Shown here: piece after piece, positions 10,945-23,377 of the stretch
Layout of the letters: each line of letters begins with the position of its first letter
Position numbering within the stretch: the first letter of the stretch is position 1
Origin: Ananas comosus
Lineage: Eukaryota; Streptophyta; Magnoliopsida; Poales; Bromeliaceae
Direction: 5' to 3'
Assembly (NCBI RefSeq): GCF_001540865.1
Contig: NC_033629.1
Span: forward strand, 12,735,607-12,799,606
DNA length: 64,000 nt
Made by a program: the position numbers and the translations under genes
Notes under the pieces: model-generated
Databases searched by the model: none
What the model was told of the DNA's origin: nothing
Seen by the model: the letters and a program-made list of their open reading frames with translations, nothing else

Positions 10945-12730
10945 GGCTCCTCAAACTAGCTAGCTCAGTTCTTTTCTTTTTTTTTTTTCTTTTTTTTTTT
11001 TTTAAGTATAAAAAAAAAAAAACCCTGAAGTGAAGTCTAAGGATGTATATATGCTGATAGTTGAGGATTGTTGCGGCTCGACCGCATGACTTTATACAGA
11101 AAAGTAGAATTTCTTAACAGCATCAGAAATTACTCCCTGAACCTAGTCCACAATTGGCTCGCGACGACTTGCACTTTTCACTGACATTTCTCAATGGCCG
11201 TAAACCCCATGCCCAAAAATAATCACCTCGCAGATACGGCCATGCTAAAGCCCACAAGCTATGAAAGTTTTGGTAATATCTACAAACCTCTCATTCAAGA
11301 TCCTTTCCGATTTAACCCCATTCGTTTTTATTTTTAAGTTAAAAAAAAGAGAGTAAATTTGGCTTCTAGATAGCAATATAGAATTTCCATCCAAAATAGA
11401 TTGTTGTAGACCTAGCACTATTCTATAAACCTAGTGTTGCTAGCTCTATAGTAAACCTAAATGGAATATTGGAGACCTACCGTCACAAATTTGATGAGCA
11501 CGCACAACTTCAAATGGAGGCGGTTGGAATTAGAATGTGGAATTCTATTCCCACATGAGTAATCAACTTTAGGTAATTAGCTGGGAGGTGTTTGGTCTCT
11601 TAAGTTTTGTTTGATTCGAGTATAAATAAAAATTGCTTATTTAAGAGATAGGTATAAACAAGAACTAAAGTAAATTTTTGTTTGGATGAAAACTGGGGTA
11701 CAAATAGGAACTAGAAAAATAGAATTTGGATTGTTAGATTGAACTAGCAAAAATAAAAATAATTATAATTTTAAATTAAAAATATTTTTATCTAATTAAT
11801 GAACATGAGAAATGATTCGGTACTTTAAAAAAAAATAAAAAAGATCTTAACCGTTGATTAATAGAGGGTAAAAATGTAACTTTAATACTTAGCAGGTAAA
11901 AGAATTATTTTATTCAAGGTTAGTTTGGTAATTAAATAATACAATATTTAAAGAAACTTTTAATTGAGGTCCTAAATTTATGCATTAATTAGCACTAATT
12001 TAGAAAATTAATTGATTAACCAAATTTATGCAATTATTAGGCATTAATTTAGGAATCTACTTTAAATGTTTTAGTGTTTCTCAAATTATGCATTAATTTA
12101 AATTATAGAAATTTTAGAAATAGTTTTATTTCTAAATACGATGAATTTAAATTTTAAAAATTAAATACTTAAAATTTAAAAGTGAAATTTAAATTAGAGG
12201 AATTTCATATTACTATTTAAAAACTAAATTTCTACCAAGAATCCTTAAAAATACACGTTTATGTCGCCACCCAGTTTTTTAAAACAGTAATGCATAAAAA
12301 AAAAAAAAAAACCCCCTTCTTTTTAAAGCAGTAAGATTTTCCGTACAACTTAATGTCTCTGCAGGAATTTCATATTACGATATTATTAAATTTAAACTCA
12401 ATGATTTTAATAAAACCTAGATTGAACCGTCTTAAGTGTTGATTGATCCAGACTTTGACCTCATCTCTATCAGAATCTGATTTTAACCTATCGAACCGAG
12501 TACAAATTAGAACAATTTGGAACCGAGTAAAGATAATAAAATATTTTAGAAAACAGAATGATAATTTACACTGTTAGAGCTAATAAAATATTTAAATATA
12601 ATCTTTAAACAGTATAATATGTAAAGATTAGGGAATTATTATGGTGAGAAAAAAATAGTTAGTGTTTTGAATTCGAATCTACTAACAATCACAAAACTTA
12701 TGAGCTGACAACAAAAATACATATGTTGTT
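10945..12730. other. Upstream region of the DUF4220 gene and A+T-rich intergenic DNA
   Basis: Immediately upstream of the ATG at 10944 (plus side) lie long T and A runs (about 10973-11023). Further out is A+T-rich DNA without a gene I can support. A short stretch at 11590-11700 (GTGTTTGGTCTCTTAAG) resembles MITE ends of the TTTGGTTGG type. No clear TATA box could be chosen. Confidence 0.5.
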
Positions 12731-12734
12731 ACCG

Positions 12735-15700
12735 GGACCACTTTTTAAGACCCGACGCTTTATTCTAGCGTCTCTTAAGGTACCTTGCATATATAGCCGA
12801 CGCCTCATGATTAACGTCGCCAATGACCAGTATACTTGACGACGCTTTCAAAGCGTCGTAAGTTAATTTAAATTATTTTTTCTAATTATTTTTGAATTAG
12901 GGTGTTTAATCTTAGCTTATTTTTGAATTCCTTCGCGTGAACTAATACAATATAAGAGCCTCTCAACAATATAATATAAATACTATATATTTAATTTATT
13001 ATTTTATCAGTTAAAAAATAAACAGGACATGTCACACTGGGCGTCAACAGGACACGCATGTGAAACAAACTTATTTAATATTAATTAGTTTAATACTTGA
13101 TGAAAGGTCACAATACATAAAGATACAAAAACCATGCATGTGAACCTCTTCATCCACCCGCTGGGTGAACAAGGACAATTGCGAACCTCTTCATACAACC
13201 CACGGCCCCATCATCATCACTCACTCCGATGTACCTGATTATGAAAAATTGCTCATAAATCATTTGTGGTATTATAATAATTTTATATTTTATATTATTT
13301 ATATTATTAATAAATTATATATTTAAAAGATATTCTTTTTGCTCACTCGCATCGACAGACCAAGGAGAAAGCGGAAAGTCCGTTGCGCGCGCAACCCGCT
13401 CCGCTCCGCGCGAGAAGCGGAAGACGTTGCGCTCACCGTGCCGGAAGTTAACCAGCTGCATGCTGATCATTAGGAGGTAGCTAATTAATAACATAAGGTA
13501 TAATTGAACGTTGGGACACATCCACGTTACTTGATAACACTTAGCCATCATCTATAAAATGCATATTGGAGAGACATATCATAAATTATGAGAGCGTACT
13601 ATATTTATATATAGAGGAAATACAATTCGCGAAGCACTATCATAAGATCATATTGGACTATTATAAATATGCTCACAATATATACTCATATATATATTTA
13701 CTTTCGTCTTACGGTGTAAATGAAAGAAGCTCACCCGTCCCATATCCATAACTCCAGCGTATCGTGCTCCGTGAGAAAGACGGAGCGAAATATCACGCGA
13801 TCAGATATACTTGGGACGAATGATATATACCGGTTACTCCCAAGCACAGAAGGGACAGAGGATAAAAAACACCTTACCGGCACACGATAGACCAGTCAGC
13901 ACAAACGCAGGGGCGTTGCGGACCCACAATTTGATTGATACGCTATACTGTCGTGTCCGGACGAATTTTGGGATTAAGCGATTATCTGTAAGTTAGTTTT
14001 ATTAATTTTATCACATAATTAGTTAGATTTTATCACGATCGGATTATTCGTTGCGGATTTGTTCTAACAAACCCACGCCCTCTCTCCCTCCACTCCGATG
14101 TAAACCCACGCCCCAGCTTCATCAACCCGGAGCTCGATCCCCTTCATCGCACGCCTCTGCTCATCAACTCAGCGCTCGTTCCCCTTCATCGCACGCCCCA
14201 GCTTCATCAACCCGGCGCTCGATCGAGGCGAAAAACCTCGATCAATTTCCTCTTCATCTCCCTCGCCCTCTCTTCGATCTGTTGCTGCGATCAAATTTCG
14301 AAAATCTGAGCGATTTTGAAGTGATTGAGCCGATCGAGTTAAACTGTGATTTTCCTATTTGATCGCGTGGATTTGATCGCACTGCTCCACAGCTTCCTTA
14401 GGTGCGTCGATCGTTATATTGTTTAATAATTATGTTTGGATTCATCCCAATTTAAGTAATTTTATCTATCTTTTTCGCTATTTGATTGTGCCTCTGTTGG
14501 AAAATTTCATATAATTTTTCTGATTGTATCCCAGTTTAAGTATTTAGATTTTTCTGATTGTATCCCAGTTAACTTCTCTGTCACGGGTGGTCCTCTTCAC
14601 AAATCCAAGCTCAATCCCAAACCGCGGCACAGCGCTCCTCTTCCTCTGCTGCTTCTTGTGCTTGTTTTCGGCAAAATTAAGCTCCAATTCAGACGACGGA
14701 TCTAGAGAGATCGCCATCGATATTGGTATAATTCCTTACCAGTGTTTTTTAATTGAAGCACCATCCACTATCTTTTTGCAATTCCAGCTAGGCCATGGGA
14801 AATAATTTCAGATCTGTGATTATTTGCTTAGAGACCTTGAGAAGATAAGCTTGTTCAGAATGTATCTGTTAACACAACAAAATGTCAACACTCCTTGCTA
14901 ATTGCTGTTAGTGAATACTGAACACAATAGTAATTTTTTGTCCTGTTTGTTCTCTTGTGCTCTTTCTTGCATTCCTTCGAGGAAGCTAAAGCTTCTTCGT
15001 AAGATTCTATTCTTCATTAGTGACAGTCACAATTCAGTTGAATGATATCTTATGCTTCCTGTCAATATAATAATGTTGTAACTCTCATATACAATTGCTT
15101 CTTTACTGCTCATGCATTGGCTTACTAGCACCTTTATTGCTCTGATGCGTCTTTTGTCATAAGGAGTTTTGGAAAGGCAAAGTCCCAATTGTCGTTCCAA
15201 TATGCCAGCTAGGTAGTGTCATCTCAAATCATTTGTCCATGACCTGCATCAGACCATTAGTGTCTTCTGACTGCAAAATGACTGCAAAATGAGATTGTTA
15301 ATAAGCTTTGGGTTTGAGTTTTTGAAAAGAAATTTGATGATCCTACAATTAAAGATATGCGTCTATTTGTATCGTAACCTAACTATCTGGAGTTTTAATC
15401 ATAAACTCTTTTTTCCTCACATTCTATCTACAACGATAAAATTGGTGAATTGAGTATTTGTACTAACTTTAATTTTTGTTTGCTATTGCAGGATGAATAT
15501 TGTCTGACATATACTATTTTGGTGGGACAGTGCATTGTTGAGCTCTCCTCATATTACTCTTTTCATCACATTTTGTCTGCGGCTACATATACATTACCGG
15601 AGGACATTCGTTTAAACTGAAAACACTATAGACGCTATACGATTAATAATTCATTGTGAATAAAAAAGTGATGAAATTTTTGTTTGTTCCTATTATTCCC

Positions 15701-16245
15701 TGCTTATACAATAGTAGAGAATTTTTGATTTTTTGATTGGGACATTGTTGATTGAAGTTTACTAATGTTGAAACATTTTAATAATTTTGTTCATTATTGC
15801 AAAGTTTTCGTATTGGCGTGTTTATTTGATATTTCATAATTTATCGGTGCTTTGGAGTGCCGGTATTTGTTTAAATTAACGACTCTTTTAGAGTCGGTAA
15901 TATGTTGGAATTTTATAATTTACCGATGCTTTGGAGTGTCGGCAATTGTTTAAATTAACGACTCTTTTTACAGTCGGTAATATGTTAGTATTTCTTAATT
16001 TACCGACACTTTGGAGTGTCGGCAATTGTTTAAATTAACGACTCTTTTTAGAGTCGGCACCTAACACATTACCGACTCTAAAAAGAGTCGGAAAAAGTTC
16101 CCCGATGCTATGTTAAAGCGTCGGTAAATATGTCCCGACATGTTTATGTAACGACACTTTTTCCGACGCTTTTAAAAGCGTCGGCGTTATTTTTCCCGAC
16201 GCTTTAAAGCGTCACTAATTACTATTTAAAGCGTCCTTAAATGTA
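12735..16245. mobile_element. Possible non-autonomous CACTA-like element with subterminal hairpins
   Basis: The right side (about 15845-16245) is packed with short hairpins such as GACTCTTTTTAGAGTC, CGACGCTTTTAAAAGCGTCG and GACGCTTTAAAGCGTC, and the left side (12735-12865) carries the same kind (CGACGCTTTCAAAGCGTCG). Clustered short inverted motifs near both ends are typical of CACTA transposons. No clean CACTA termini or 3-bp duplication are visible, so the ends are approximate. The interior (13320-15600) contains a GC-richer patch with two copies of CTTCATCGCACGCC (14050-14230) and gene-like noncoding sequence; no transposase frame is present. Confidence 0.45.
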
Positions 16246-16261
16246 AGATTTGTTGTTTAAA

Positions 16262-16450
16262 TTATTTTCGAACTCGACGGATTTCAAAAATCCATATCCA
16301 AATTCAAACCTGACCAATTTTCCGAAATCCAAAACCAAACCTAAACAAGAAGACTAGAATTCAAATAATTATTTCTGTTTATCATATTTCAAAGTATTTA
16401 TATGAAACTTAATTTTTAAAATATAAATTTGAATTTAATATTAAATTTTA
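16262..16450 (+). mobile_element. Decayed fragment of the CCGAACCCGA MITE family
   Basis: CGAACTCGACGGATTTCAAA, AATCCATATCCAAATTC and the following AAATTT-rich part match the interior of the hAT-type MITE at 22278-22837. No termini. Confidence 0.45.
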
Positions 16451-16842
16451 AATTTAAAAGTGAGATTTAAATTAGAGGAATTTTAAATTACTATTTAAAG
16501 TTTAAATTCAATGATCATATTGTCAAATCATTTGAAATTTTTCTTATATGAAATGCCAAATTATGAAAGGAAAGATAGAGAGAGAAAAAGAAAACAAAGA
16601 AAAAATAAAAATTTTGAAAATATAGTAGATGTAAAATGACTAAATTGCCTATGTATTAAAAAATAAAAATATCCTTTTTTGAGGTACCTGGTAACCGGTA
16701 CCTCTTCCAAAGTGACCTGCTATTGCAGGTCACAATTTAAAAAAAATTAAATCTAAGCCGTTAAATACGCGTGAATGAACGGTAACCAAAAAAAAAAAGT
16801 ATAGAAGCATTACTCAATGAACATTAATGTATCAATTAAAAA

Positions 16843-17191
16843 AGGGAAAACTTCAAACCCCGCCCGGTTTCGTAGTTTCTCACTTTGCCCCCTGTGGTTT
16901 AAAATGTATCAATTTGCCCTCGTGTGGTTTCTTTTTTTCTCTTTTTTTTTTATCAATTTCATTATTTTTTTTCTTAAATCAATGATAAAATTAAAATTAA
17001 AGGGTACTAAAGTGAATATTTGATAAATCTAAATGCATATCTGAAATTTTTTATATATAATTTAATAAAATATTAACGAAAAAGCTACCGAAAAGAAAAA
17101 AACGAAACCATATGAGGGCAAATTGATACACTTTAAACCACAGGGGGGCAAAGTGAGAAACTACGAAACCAGGGTTTTTTGAAGTTTTTCC
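16843..17191 (+). mobile_element. MITE, GTGGTTTAAA family (copy 1) with 8-bp duplication
   Basis: Long imperfect terminal inverted repeats: GTTTCTCACTTTGCCCCCTG and GGTTTAAAATGTATCAATTTG on the left mirror CAAATTGATACACTTTAAACC and CAGGGGGGCAAAGTGAGAAA on the right. The outer ends are GGGAAAACTTCAAA and TTTTTTGAAGTTTTTCC. ATTAAAAA flanks both sides (16835-16842 and 17192-17199). No coding capacity. Confidence 0.75.
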
Positions 17192-17280
17192 ATTAAAAAT
17201 TCTCGACATCATTATGCCAATGGATCAATAACTTAGTGGAGGACATGCATGTCCCAAACATTTCTCTGTATAATAAAAAA

Positions 17281-17425
17281 TGGGCTTTTTTATAAAAGAC
17301 CCTCCAAAAATTTTAAATTGGCAAAATAACTCTTTTAAAATTTTATTTAGAAAACTAACCTTTCTTTGACCACGTTGGATTTTTGCTATAAAGGCGGTGA
17401 ATGATTCACCGTCTTATCTGTATTC
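17281..17425 (+). mobile_element. MITE fragment, GATTCACCG family (copy 1)
   Basis: GGGCTTTTTTATAAAAGACC, CTCCAAAAATTTTAAATTGG and GGCGGTGAATGATTCACCG are shared, in inverted orientation, with 20455-20625. The GGTGAATGATTCACC word is itself a palindrome. Confidence 0.55.
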
Positions 17426-17469
17426 ACTTTTGTGCCTTTTAGTTTTAACTTTTTCATTAATTTAACGAA

Positions 17470-17603
17470 AAATATTAGTGAAAAAGATAATAAAAAGAGA
17501 AAAATTAAACCATGGGTTACTAAATCGATACACTTTAAACCACAGAATATCAAAGTGAGAAAGTGCGAAACTACAGAAATGGTAACTTGAAGTTTTCCCT
17601 AAA
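17470..17603 (+). mobile_element. MITE, GTGGTTTAAA family, right half only
   Basis: Contains AATCGATACACTTTAAACCACAG followed by AAAGTGAGAAAGTGCGAAAC and TTGAAGTTTTCCCT, matching the right terminal repeat of the copy at 16843-17191. The left half is missing or replaced. Confidence 0.6.
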
Positions 17604-17940
17604 GTGTTTTAAGAATAGAATGCTACATGTTGAAGGATACAACTGTGATAAAAGAATTGCGCAGTTATGTTTACAATAATGAATCTATGAAATTGGGGAC
17701 AAAAGTCAAAGATATTCTTAGATTTCTCTAAAATATGCTAAACAAAAGCTATTAATAATAATTTTAAAAAAAAGAATAGCCTAGAAAATAATATAAAAAA
17801 GATCAAAAAAAATTATATGCAATTTTATCCTTTCAAGTAACTTTTGTTGCAAGTGGGAGGCCAGGGAATTTTTTTTTTTTTTTTTCCTAGCTGCCTTTTG
17901 AAAAGCCAGAAGAGAATATTATTTTATATTTTATGCACTG

Positions 17941-18853
17941 AGGCTATGTTTGATTGGAGGGATATCCCAAAACAATGCGGGATATCCCTCTTTATCCCCC
18001 CAAACAAAATGTAAGATGGAACAACAAGGTTGTTCCGGGCTTAACGGGTTGTTCCGAGAACAACCCGTTAAGCTTGTTCTCCCTTCCATGGAGAACAAGG
18101 TGGAACTTCTCTTTTTTGTCTCTTTTTCTTTTTATTATGCCATTTTATTTATTTTATACTTTATTTTAATTAATTTCAAATAAATTAAATGAATGCTCAA
18201 ATTTAATAAATAAATATATTAATATAAATATTATTTTTATGATAATATATTTATACTTAAATTTTATTATATAATATAAATTAATTAAATTTGATATATA
18301 TTTTATTTTATTAAGTTTTATCATTTATATATTAATATTTAATTATTTTATTTTATATTAAGTATTATATACATAAAATCATTTTATCATATTATATATA
18401 TATATATTTTTAAATTTATTGAAATTTATACTAATTATTAATTAAAAATATAAGGATATTGTTAGTATTATACTTTATCATTAATATATTATGATAAATT
18501 ATATAAAAAAATTATTACATAAAATAAATTATTATATATAATAAATAAATATACTATTTTAAATTAGATTGTTACATAAAATATTATATTAAAATTACTA
18601 TATGAAATAATTTATAAATAATTTTATATAAAATATACTAATATAAATTAATTATTTTATTTTTTAAAAATATATTTAGACATTATTCTAGACTTTTTAA
18701 TCCAAACGCTACCTAAAGATATCCTCTAGAATATTCTTGAATGCATCCAAATACAAATTTATAATTGTTCTATTTGTACCCGAATATCTCATATTCTTGA
18801 AAATAATAAAAATTGTTCTTTCAAAATTTAGTTCTCCAACCAAACGCAGCTAA
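17941..18853 (+). mobile_element. A+T-rich MITE with TTTGGTTGG-type ends
   Basis: Left end GGCTATGTTTGATTGGAGG and right end TCCAACCAAACGCAGCT are imperfect inverted repeats. Just inside the left end is GGATATCCC...GGGATATCCC and a GAACAACCCGTTAAGC hairpin. The rest is very A+T-rich. No convincing target duplication. Two short open frames across the hairpin are artefacts. Confidence 0.5.
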
Positions 18854-20450
18854 ATGAAAAAGGAATCCGAAAAAGGTACGACGTGCTCTCCGGGTTTGGG
18901 GCAAAAATCATGGATCCATTTTTTTTTCATTCCTCTCTCTCTCTGCAATATTAATCACCCTTTCTTCTTCTTTTTTTTTACCTACACCATGTTTAAAAAT
19001 TCATTATATAAACTAAGCCTATTTTTAAATAATTAATATAATAAAATTAAAATTTTTATTTAATAAATATAATTTATAATATATAAAAACTCTAGATACA
19101 AAAATTAATAGATTTTTATATTTATAATAAAGTTTATAAATACAGTGCAAAAGATTATATAACCGAACAAATCAGTGGGCCCACTTTTTTCATTCCTCTC
19201 TCTCTCTCCCACTCATATAAATCAACTCTTTCTATTTTCTTTTTTTTTTTTGCGTACACCAGTCTAAACTTCATCATATGAACTAACACTATTTTTTAAA
19301 TAATTAATATAATAAATTAAATTTTCATATGATAAAAACAATTATAATATGCAATAAATAGATATAAAAATTAATAGATTTTTTTTACTTTTATAATAAA
19401 ATTTATAAATACTGTACATAAAAATTAATAAATTCGATTAAATGACATCCTCACATATTTATAAATAGCTTTAATAATATAATATAAGTCTTCCAACTTT
19501 AATTTTTAGTTAAAGTTGGAAGATATATTTCAATTTGACTTTAACTTTAACATAAATAAAGTTTAGCTTTAATAATATAAGTCTTCCAACTTTAATTTTT
19601 AGTTAAAAATTTATTTATAAATAGCTATTAAAACTATTAAATTTAATTAAATTTTTAAATAAAATTATTAGAATAGTTTAACTATATAAACATTAAAAGT
19701 AAAAAAACCATTAATAAAAAAATTATTTTTTATAATGTACATAAGATTGCTTTATAGTTTTTTTTTTGCTATAACTTTTTAAAATTTAAAATTTTAATAA
19801 ATATGTATACATCAATTGGTTAAAATACTATCAACCTGCTGCAAAACGCCGGCCCTACCCTAGTTTGAGCAACAAAGGCAAAGTGGAATCCATGTGTAAC
19901 AAAAGGGGATGGAGCTCTTGAACCAGGGAATATTTAAGCTACTTTGTGGAACTATATATGTATTAATTAATTAGGATGTTGCAAAAGGAACTCACCTGGA
20001 GCTTTCCTATTGCAATGTACGTAACATAAATTGAGGAGGAAAAAGTGCTTGGGATGATCTATGAAAGTTCCAGAATATTATGATCTAAGTGTAAAACTGA
20101 GCCTGTTCATCTTAGATTTTTCTTTAGTTTATTGGCAGTTTTGTTTGGTTCGCCAAACTATTTTAATACTAAATGAGTTAGATATTTCGCAACCGAAAAA
20201 TTTAAACTGATAGAGTCATTAAACAAAAGTGCTTCCTGAGCGCCAAAGTTTAAAGAAAATGATCAGAATTAAGGTTCTTGCAACTTCTCAGGCATCTCTA
20301 CTGATGGAATCCCATGATCCCGTCTAGTAAGCAAAAAAAAAAAAGAAGTGTTGAATAAGATGTTTATGCATGCACACAGAACCGTTGAACATACTATCCA
20401 GCTAACCATCGAAAGCCACTTGATCATCTTCGCATGCAACTTCCTCAAAA
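18854..20450. other. A+T-rich intergenic DNA
   Basis: No gene or RNA I can support. Contains two similar blocks (about 18900-19060 and 19180-19330) sharing TCATTCCTCTCTCTCTC, CTTTTTTTTT and the A+T-rich part that follows, so a segment of some 250-300 bp is duplicated here; and a second local duplication of AAGTCTTCCAACTTTAATTT near 19485 and 19575. Confidence 0.5.
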
Positions 20451-20454
20451 GTCA

Positions 20455-20625
20455 CCGCCTTCATAATATATATGTGAAGGTGGTAAATGATTCACCGCAT
20501 TCATAGTAAAAATCTGACGTGACGCCTACGTGGCAAAAGAAGAATTATTTTCTCAAATAAAATTTTAACAGGATTATTTTTTCAATTTTAAAATTTTGGA
20601 GAGCCATTTTATAAAAAAACCCATA
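20455..20625 (-). mobile_element. MITE, GATTCACCG family (copy 2)
   Basis: Starts near a GGTGGTAAATGATTCACCGC word and ends with AAATTTTGGAGAGCCATTTT and a run of ATAAAAAAACCC, the reverse of the copy at 17281-17425. No coding capacity. Confidence 0.55.
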
Positions 20626-20689
20626 AAAAATCTTAATTAGCTTATGCATGTACACATGACATCATTTAAACAAATACTAGTTAAGGGAC

Positions 20690-21045
20690 TCGCGCGATGC
20701 TGCGGGTAGTTATTTTAAAATTTAATTTTGAAAATTAGTTATACAAATTAATTTCAGAATTTAAATAGTGTAATAAGTACATCAAAAAATTTTAGTAGGC
20801 ATAGTAGTCCCCCATTAGTTAGTGAAATAATTTTAGTAGATATCGTAATCTCCCAGTAGTTAGTGAATGAGAAGAGAAATCATGTTACGGGTAATTATTT
20901 TAAAATTTAATTTTGAAAATTAGTTATAAAATAAATGCAGTTATCTTTCCTAATGTAATAAGAAATAATTTTTAGTGGGCATCGTAGTCCCCCAGTAGTT
21001 AGTGAAATAATTTTTAGTAAGTATCGTAGTGCGATAAGTGTATCT
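20690..21045 (+). repeat. Two direct copies of a block with GTAGTCCCCCAGTAGTTAGTG
   Basis: CGGGTAGTTATTTTAAAATT (or near) occurs at about 20702 and 20887, each followed by a GGCATCGTAGTCCCCCAG or close variant and AGTTAGTGAAATAATTTT. The spacing is about 185 bp. Nature unknown; it could be a duplicated MITE interior. Confidence 0.6.
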
Positions 21046-21394
21046 AATACCAATAGTCTAAATTATGTAACATTTATTTATATATTTACATTTTATAAAT
21101 ATAAATAGTAAATTATATAATAAATTATTATATAATAATATATCTATATAACAATAAAATACTTATATAATAGATAAATATATATTTATAAATAAATTTT
21201 ATATATATATATATATATATATTAAAGAGAGAGAAGAGAGAGATGAGAGAGAGAATGGAGATGGGAGGTCACCGTGGACCTCCTCTCATTGGTCCACAGG
21301 CCACTTGGCCTCTGTGACCCTGTGCAACCCACCACCCAACAGTCGCGATTTTTTTTAGGCTCCGCACAGACACCCCGCGCCGCGCATGCACCAC

Positions 21395-21520
21395 GCACCC
21401 CCCCCCCCCCCCCGGCCGCCGGCGCCCTCGCCGCCCGCGCCCTGCGGCCGCCAGCGGCGCCAGCGTCAGAGCCACCCCCCTCCCCGCCATGGCCCCCCCT
21501 CCCGGCCGCGCCCGCCCATC
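21395..21520. other. Very GC-rich island with a run of about 18 C
   Basis: Within otherwise A+T-rich DNA, this stretch is nearly all G and C, rich in GCC/GGC and CCGCC words. It lies just beyond a TA/GA microsatellite (about 21195-21245). Several open frames cross it on both strands, but they are low complexity (Ala/Gly/Arg/Pro) and disagree with each other. I do not call a gene. Confidence 0.5.
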
Positions 21521-22277
21521 TCAAGGAACATAAGTGTAACATAAGTATAACAATGAACAGTATACACTCTTTTTGTAGGCAGAATCAAATAACATAAGTG
21601 CCAACAAATGAAAGTATTACACTCCTTTTGAACCGTAGATCTAAGTAACAAATCCAAGATTGAGATGAAAACAATAGGCAACTTTTTATTCTATTGCTAA
21701 ATACTCTTTCCCTACTTCATAGGATTTGACATCACTGCAGTAGCCTTGAGTTTCACTCTTTTTTTTTTTTTTTTTCCCATCCATTGTAAACCCACTATAT
21801 AATAAGTTTTCCTCTACTATACTAAGATGACTTTTGATTGATAATTTTTAATATAAGCAAAATTTTTACAGCAAAATAATTTATAATAAAACCTGACAAT
21901 ATTTAGATAAAAATTATCAACATTTTATTTTTTCCCATGCTTTTGGATGGTTGCAATTGATTTTAATACACTAAAATTAATTTTATAAAAAATGTCAAAA
22001 TTTTAATTGATTGCAAACAATTCACATTAAAATAAATAAAATTTTTAAAAAATTATTAACAAAGTAAAGTGCAAGGGTCAATTATAGCAATAAACTCTTT
22101 ATAAATATTTTACTATTAAACTCATTAATGTTTTCACACTTTAAAAAAACGAATGTTTTAAGTGCACCATAAAATTAATGTAAATAGTTAAAGTAACAAA
22201 CCTTGAAGATGGTGTCAGCATCCTAATGTAAATAAATGTGAAATCTAAGGCTATTATAAAGTGTGTCACATTCTATG

Positions 22278-22548
22278 TAGGGATGTCAACGGTCGGATCG
22301 GGGCGGATTTTTAAAAATCCGAACTCCGAACCCAACTCAAACCGAGACCCGAATCCGAACCCGACACCGACGGATTTTAAAAAATCCATATCCAAACCCA
22401 AACACGACCAAAAATTCGAAAACCCGAACCCGAACCCGAACCCGAAAATTTGAACCCCGAAACAATTATTTCTTTTTTCAAATGTTCAAAATATATTATA
22501 TTAAAATTTAAATTTTTAAAATACAAATTCAAATATAACTTCAAATTT

Positions 22549-22638
<90 letters not shown>

Positions 22639-22837
22639 ATACAAAATAAATTCGGGTCGGGTTCGGGTTCGGGTTCGGGTCGGGTACAATCAAAATCCAT
22701 ATCCGAATTCATATCCGTCGGGTTTTTATTTTTTATATTCATATCCAAATCCATATCCATATCCATCGGATATATCCGTTTCATTCGGGTTCGGGTTCGA
22801 ATAAAATTTCGGATATTCATATCCATTGACATCCCTA
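22278..22837 (+). mobile_element. hAT-type MITE with 8-bp target duplication
   Basis: Terminal inverted repeats TAGGGATGTCAACGG and CCATTGACATCCCTA (about 12 matching bases). The flanks are ATTCTATG (22270-22277) and ATTCTATA (22838-22845), an 8-bp duplication with one mismatch, which together with TAGGG-type ends points to the hAT superfamily. The interior holds CCGAACCCGAACC arrays on the left and GGGTTCGGGTTCGGG on the right, so the whole element can fold back, with a TA microsatellite at the centre. 560 bp, no transposase. Confidence 0.8.
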
Positions 22838-23239
22838 ATTCTATAGAGTAGACATAGTTAGTTAATTCGCGAATAATTTGCGAATTATTCGCGAATTTTT
22901 GGAAAAGTGAATTAAACGGCCGCATCAGTATTTTTCAGAAAAATTTGAAAAAAAACGTATTTTTTTCGTCAAAAATAATTATTCGTGAATGATTCACGAT
23001 TCGCGAATGATTCGCCTCAAAAAAACGGGGCTGGCGGTCGCTCACTCGCGGATCGCGGCTTCGCCGAAGTCGTCCGTGTCGTCGTCGTCGTCGTCCTCCG
23101 CGTCGTCGTCGTCGTCCTCCGCCGCCCTCGTCATCTCGTGGACAAATTAGTCTTCGTTTTCCGCTTCATTTAAGCGGAAAAAGAAAAGCTACAGGAAAAA
23201 TGGCGGGGTTCATGCTGCGGGGCTCATGCCATTATGCAC

Positions 23240-23274
23240 GCGGTCCACGAGGTGGGCTTCACCTCGTGGACCGC
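23240..23274. repeat. Perfect 15-bp hairpin
   Basis: GCGGTCCACGAGGTG and CACCTCGTGGACCGC are exact inverted copies separated by five bases. It could be a transposon end, or a structure-forming site; no function is assigned. Confidence 0.9.
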
Positions 23275-23277
23275 CTG

Positions 23278-23308
23278 AGAGAGAGAGGTCCACTGGACCT
23301 CTCTCTCT
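23278..23308. repeat. Perfect 15-bp palindrome with one central base
   Basis: AGAGAGAGAGGTCCA and TGGACCTCTCTCTCT are exact inverted copies around one C. It follows the hairpin at 23240-23274 directly and abuts a TA run (23312-23372). A related GGAGGTC...GACCTCC arrangement occurs at about 21257-21278. Confidence 0.9.
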
Positions 23309-23309
23309 T

Positions 23310-23377
<68 letters not shown>

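Noticed and set aside
14051..14362. Open frame of 103 codons rich in Pro/Ser
   Set aside because: It contains a short internal DNA repeat (CTTCATCGCACGCC) and has no recognisable domain; it is treated as transposon cargo or a leader-like sequence.
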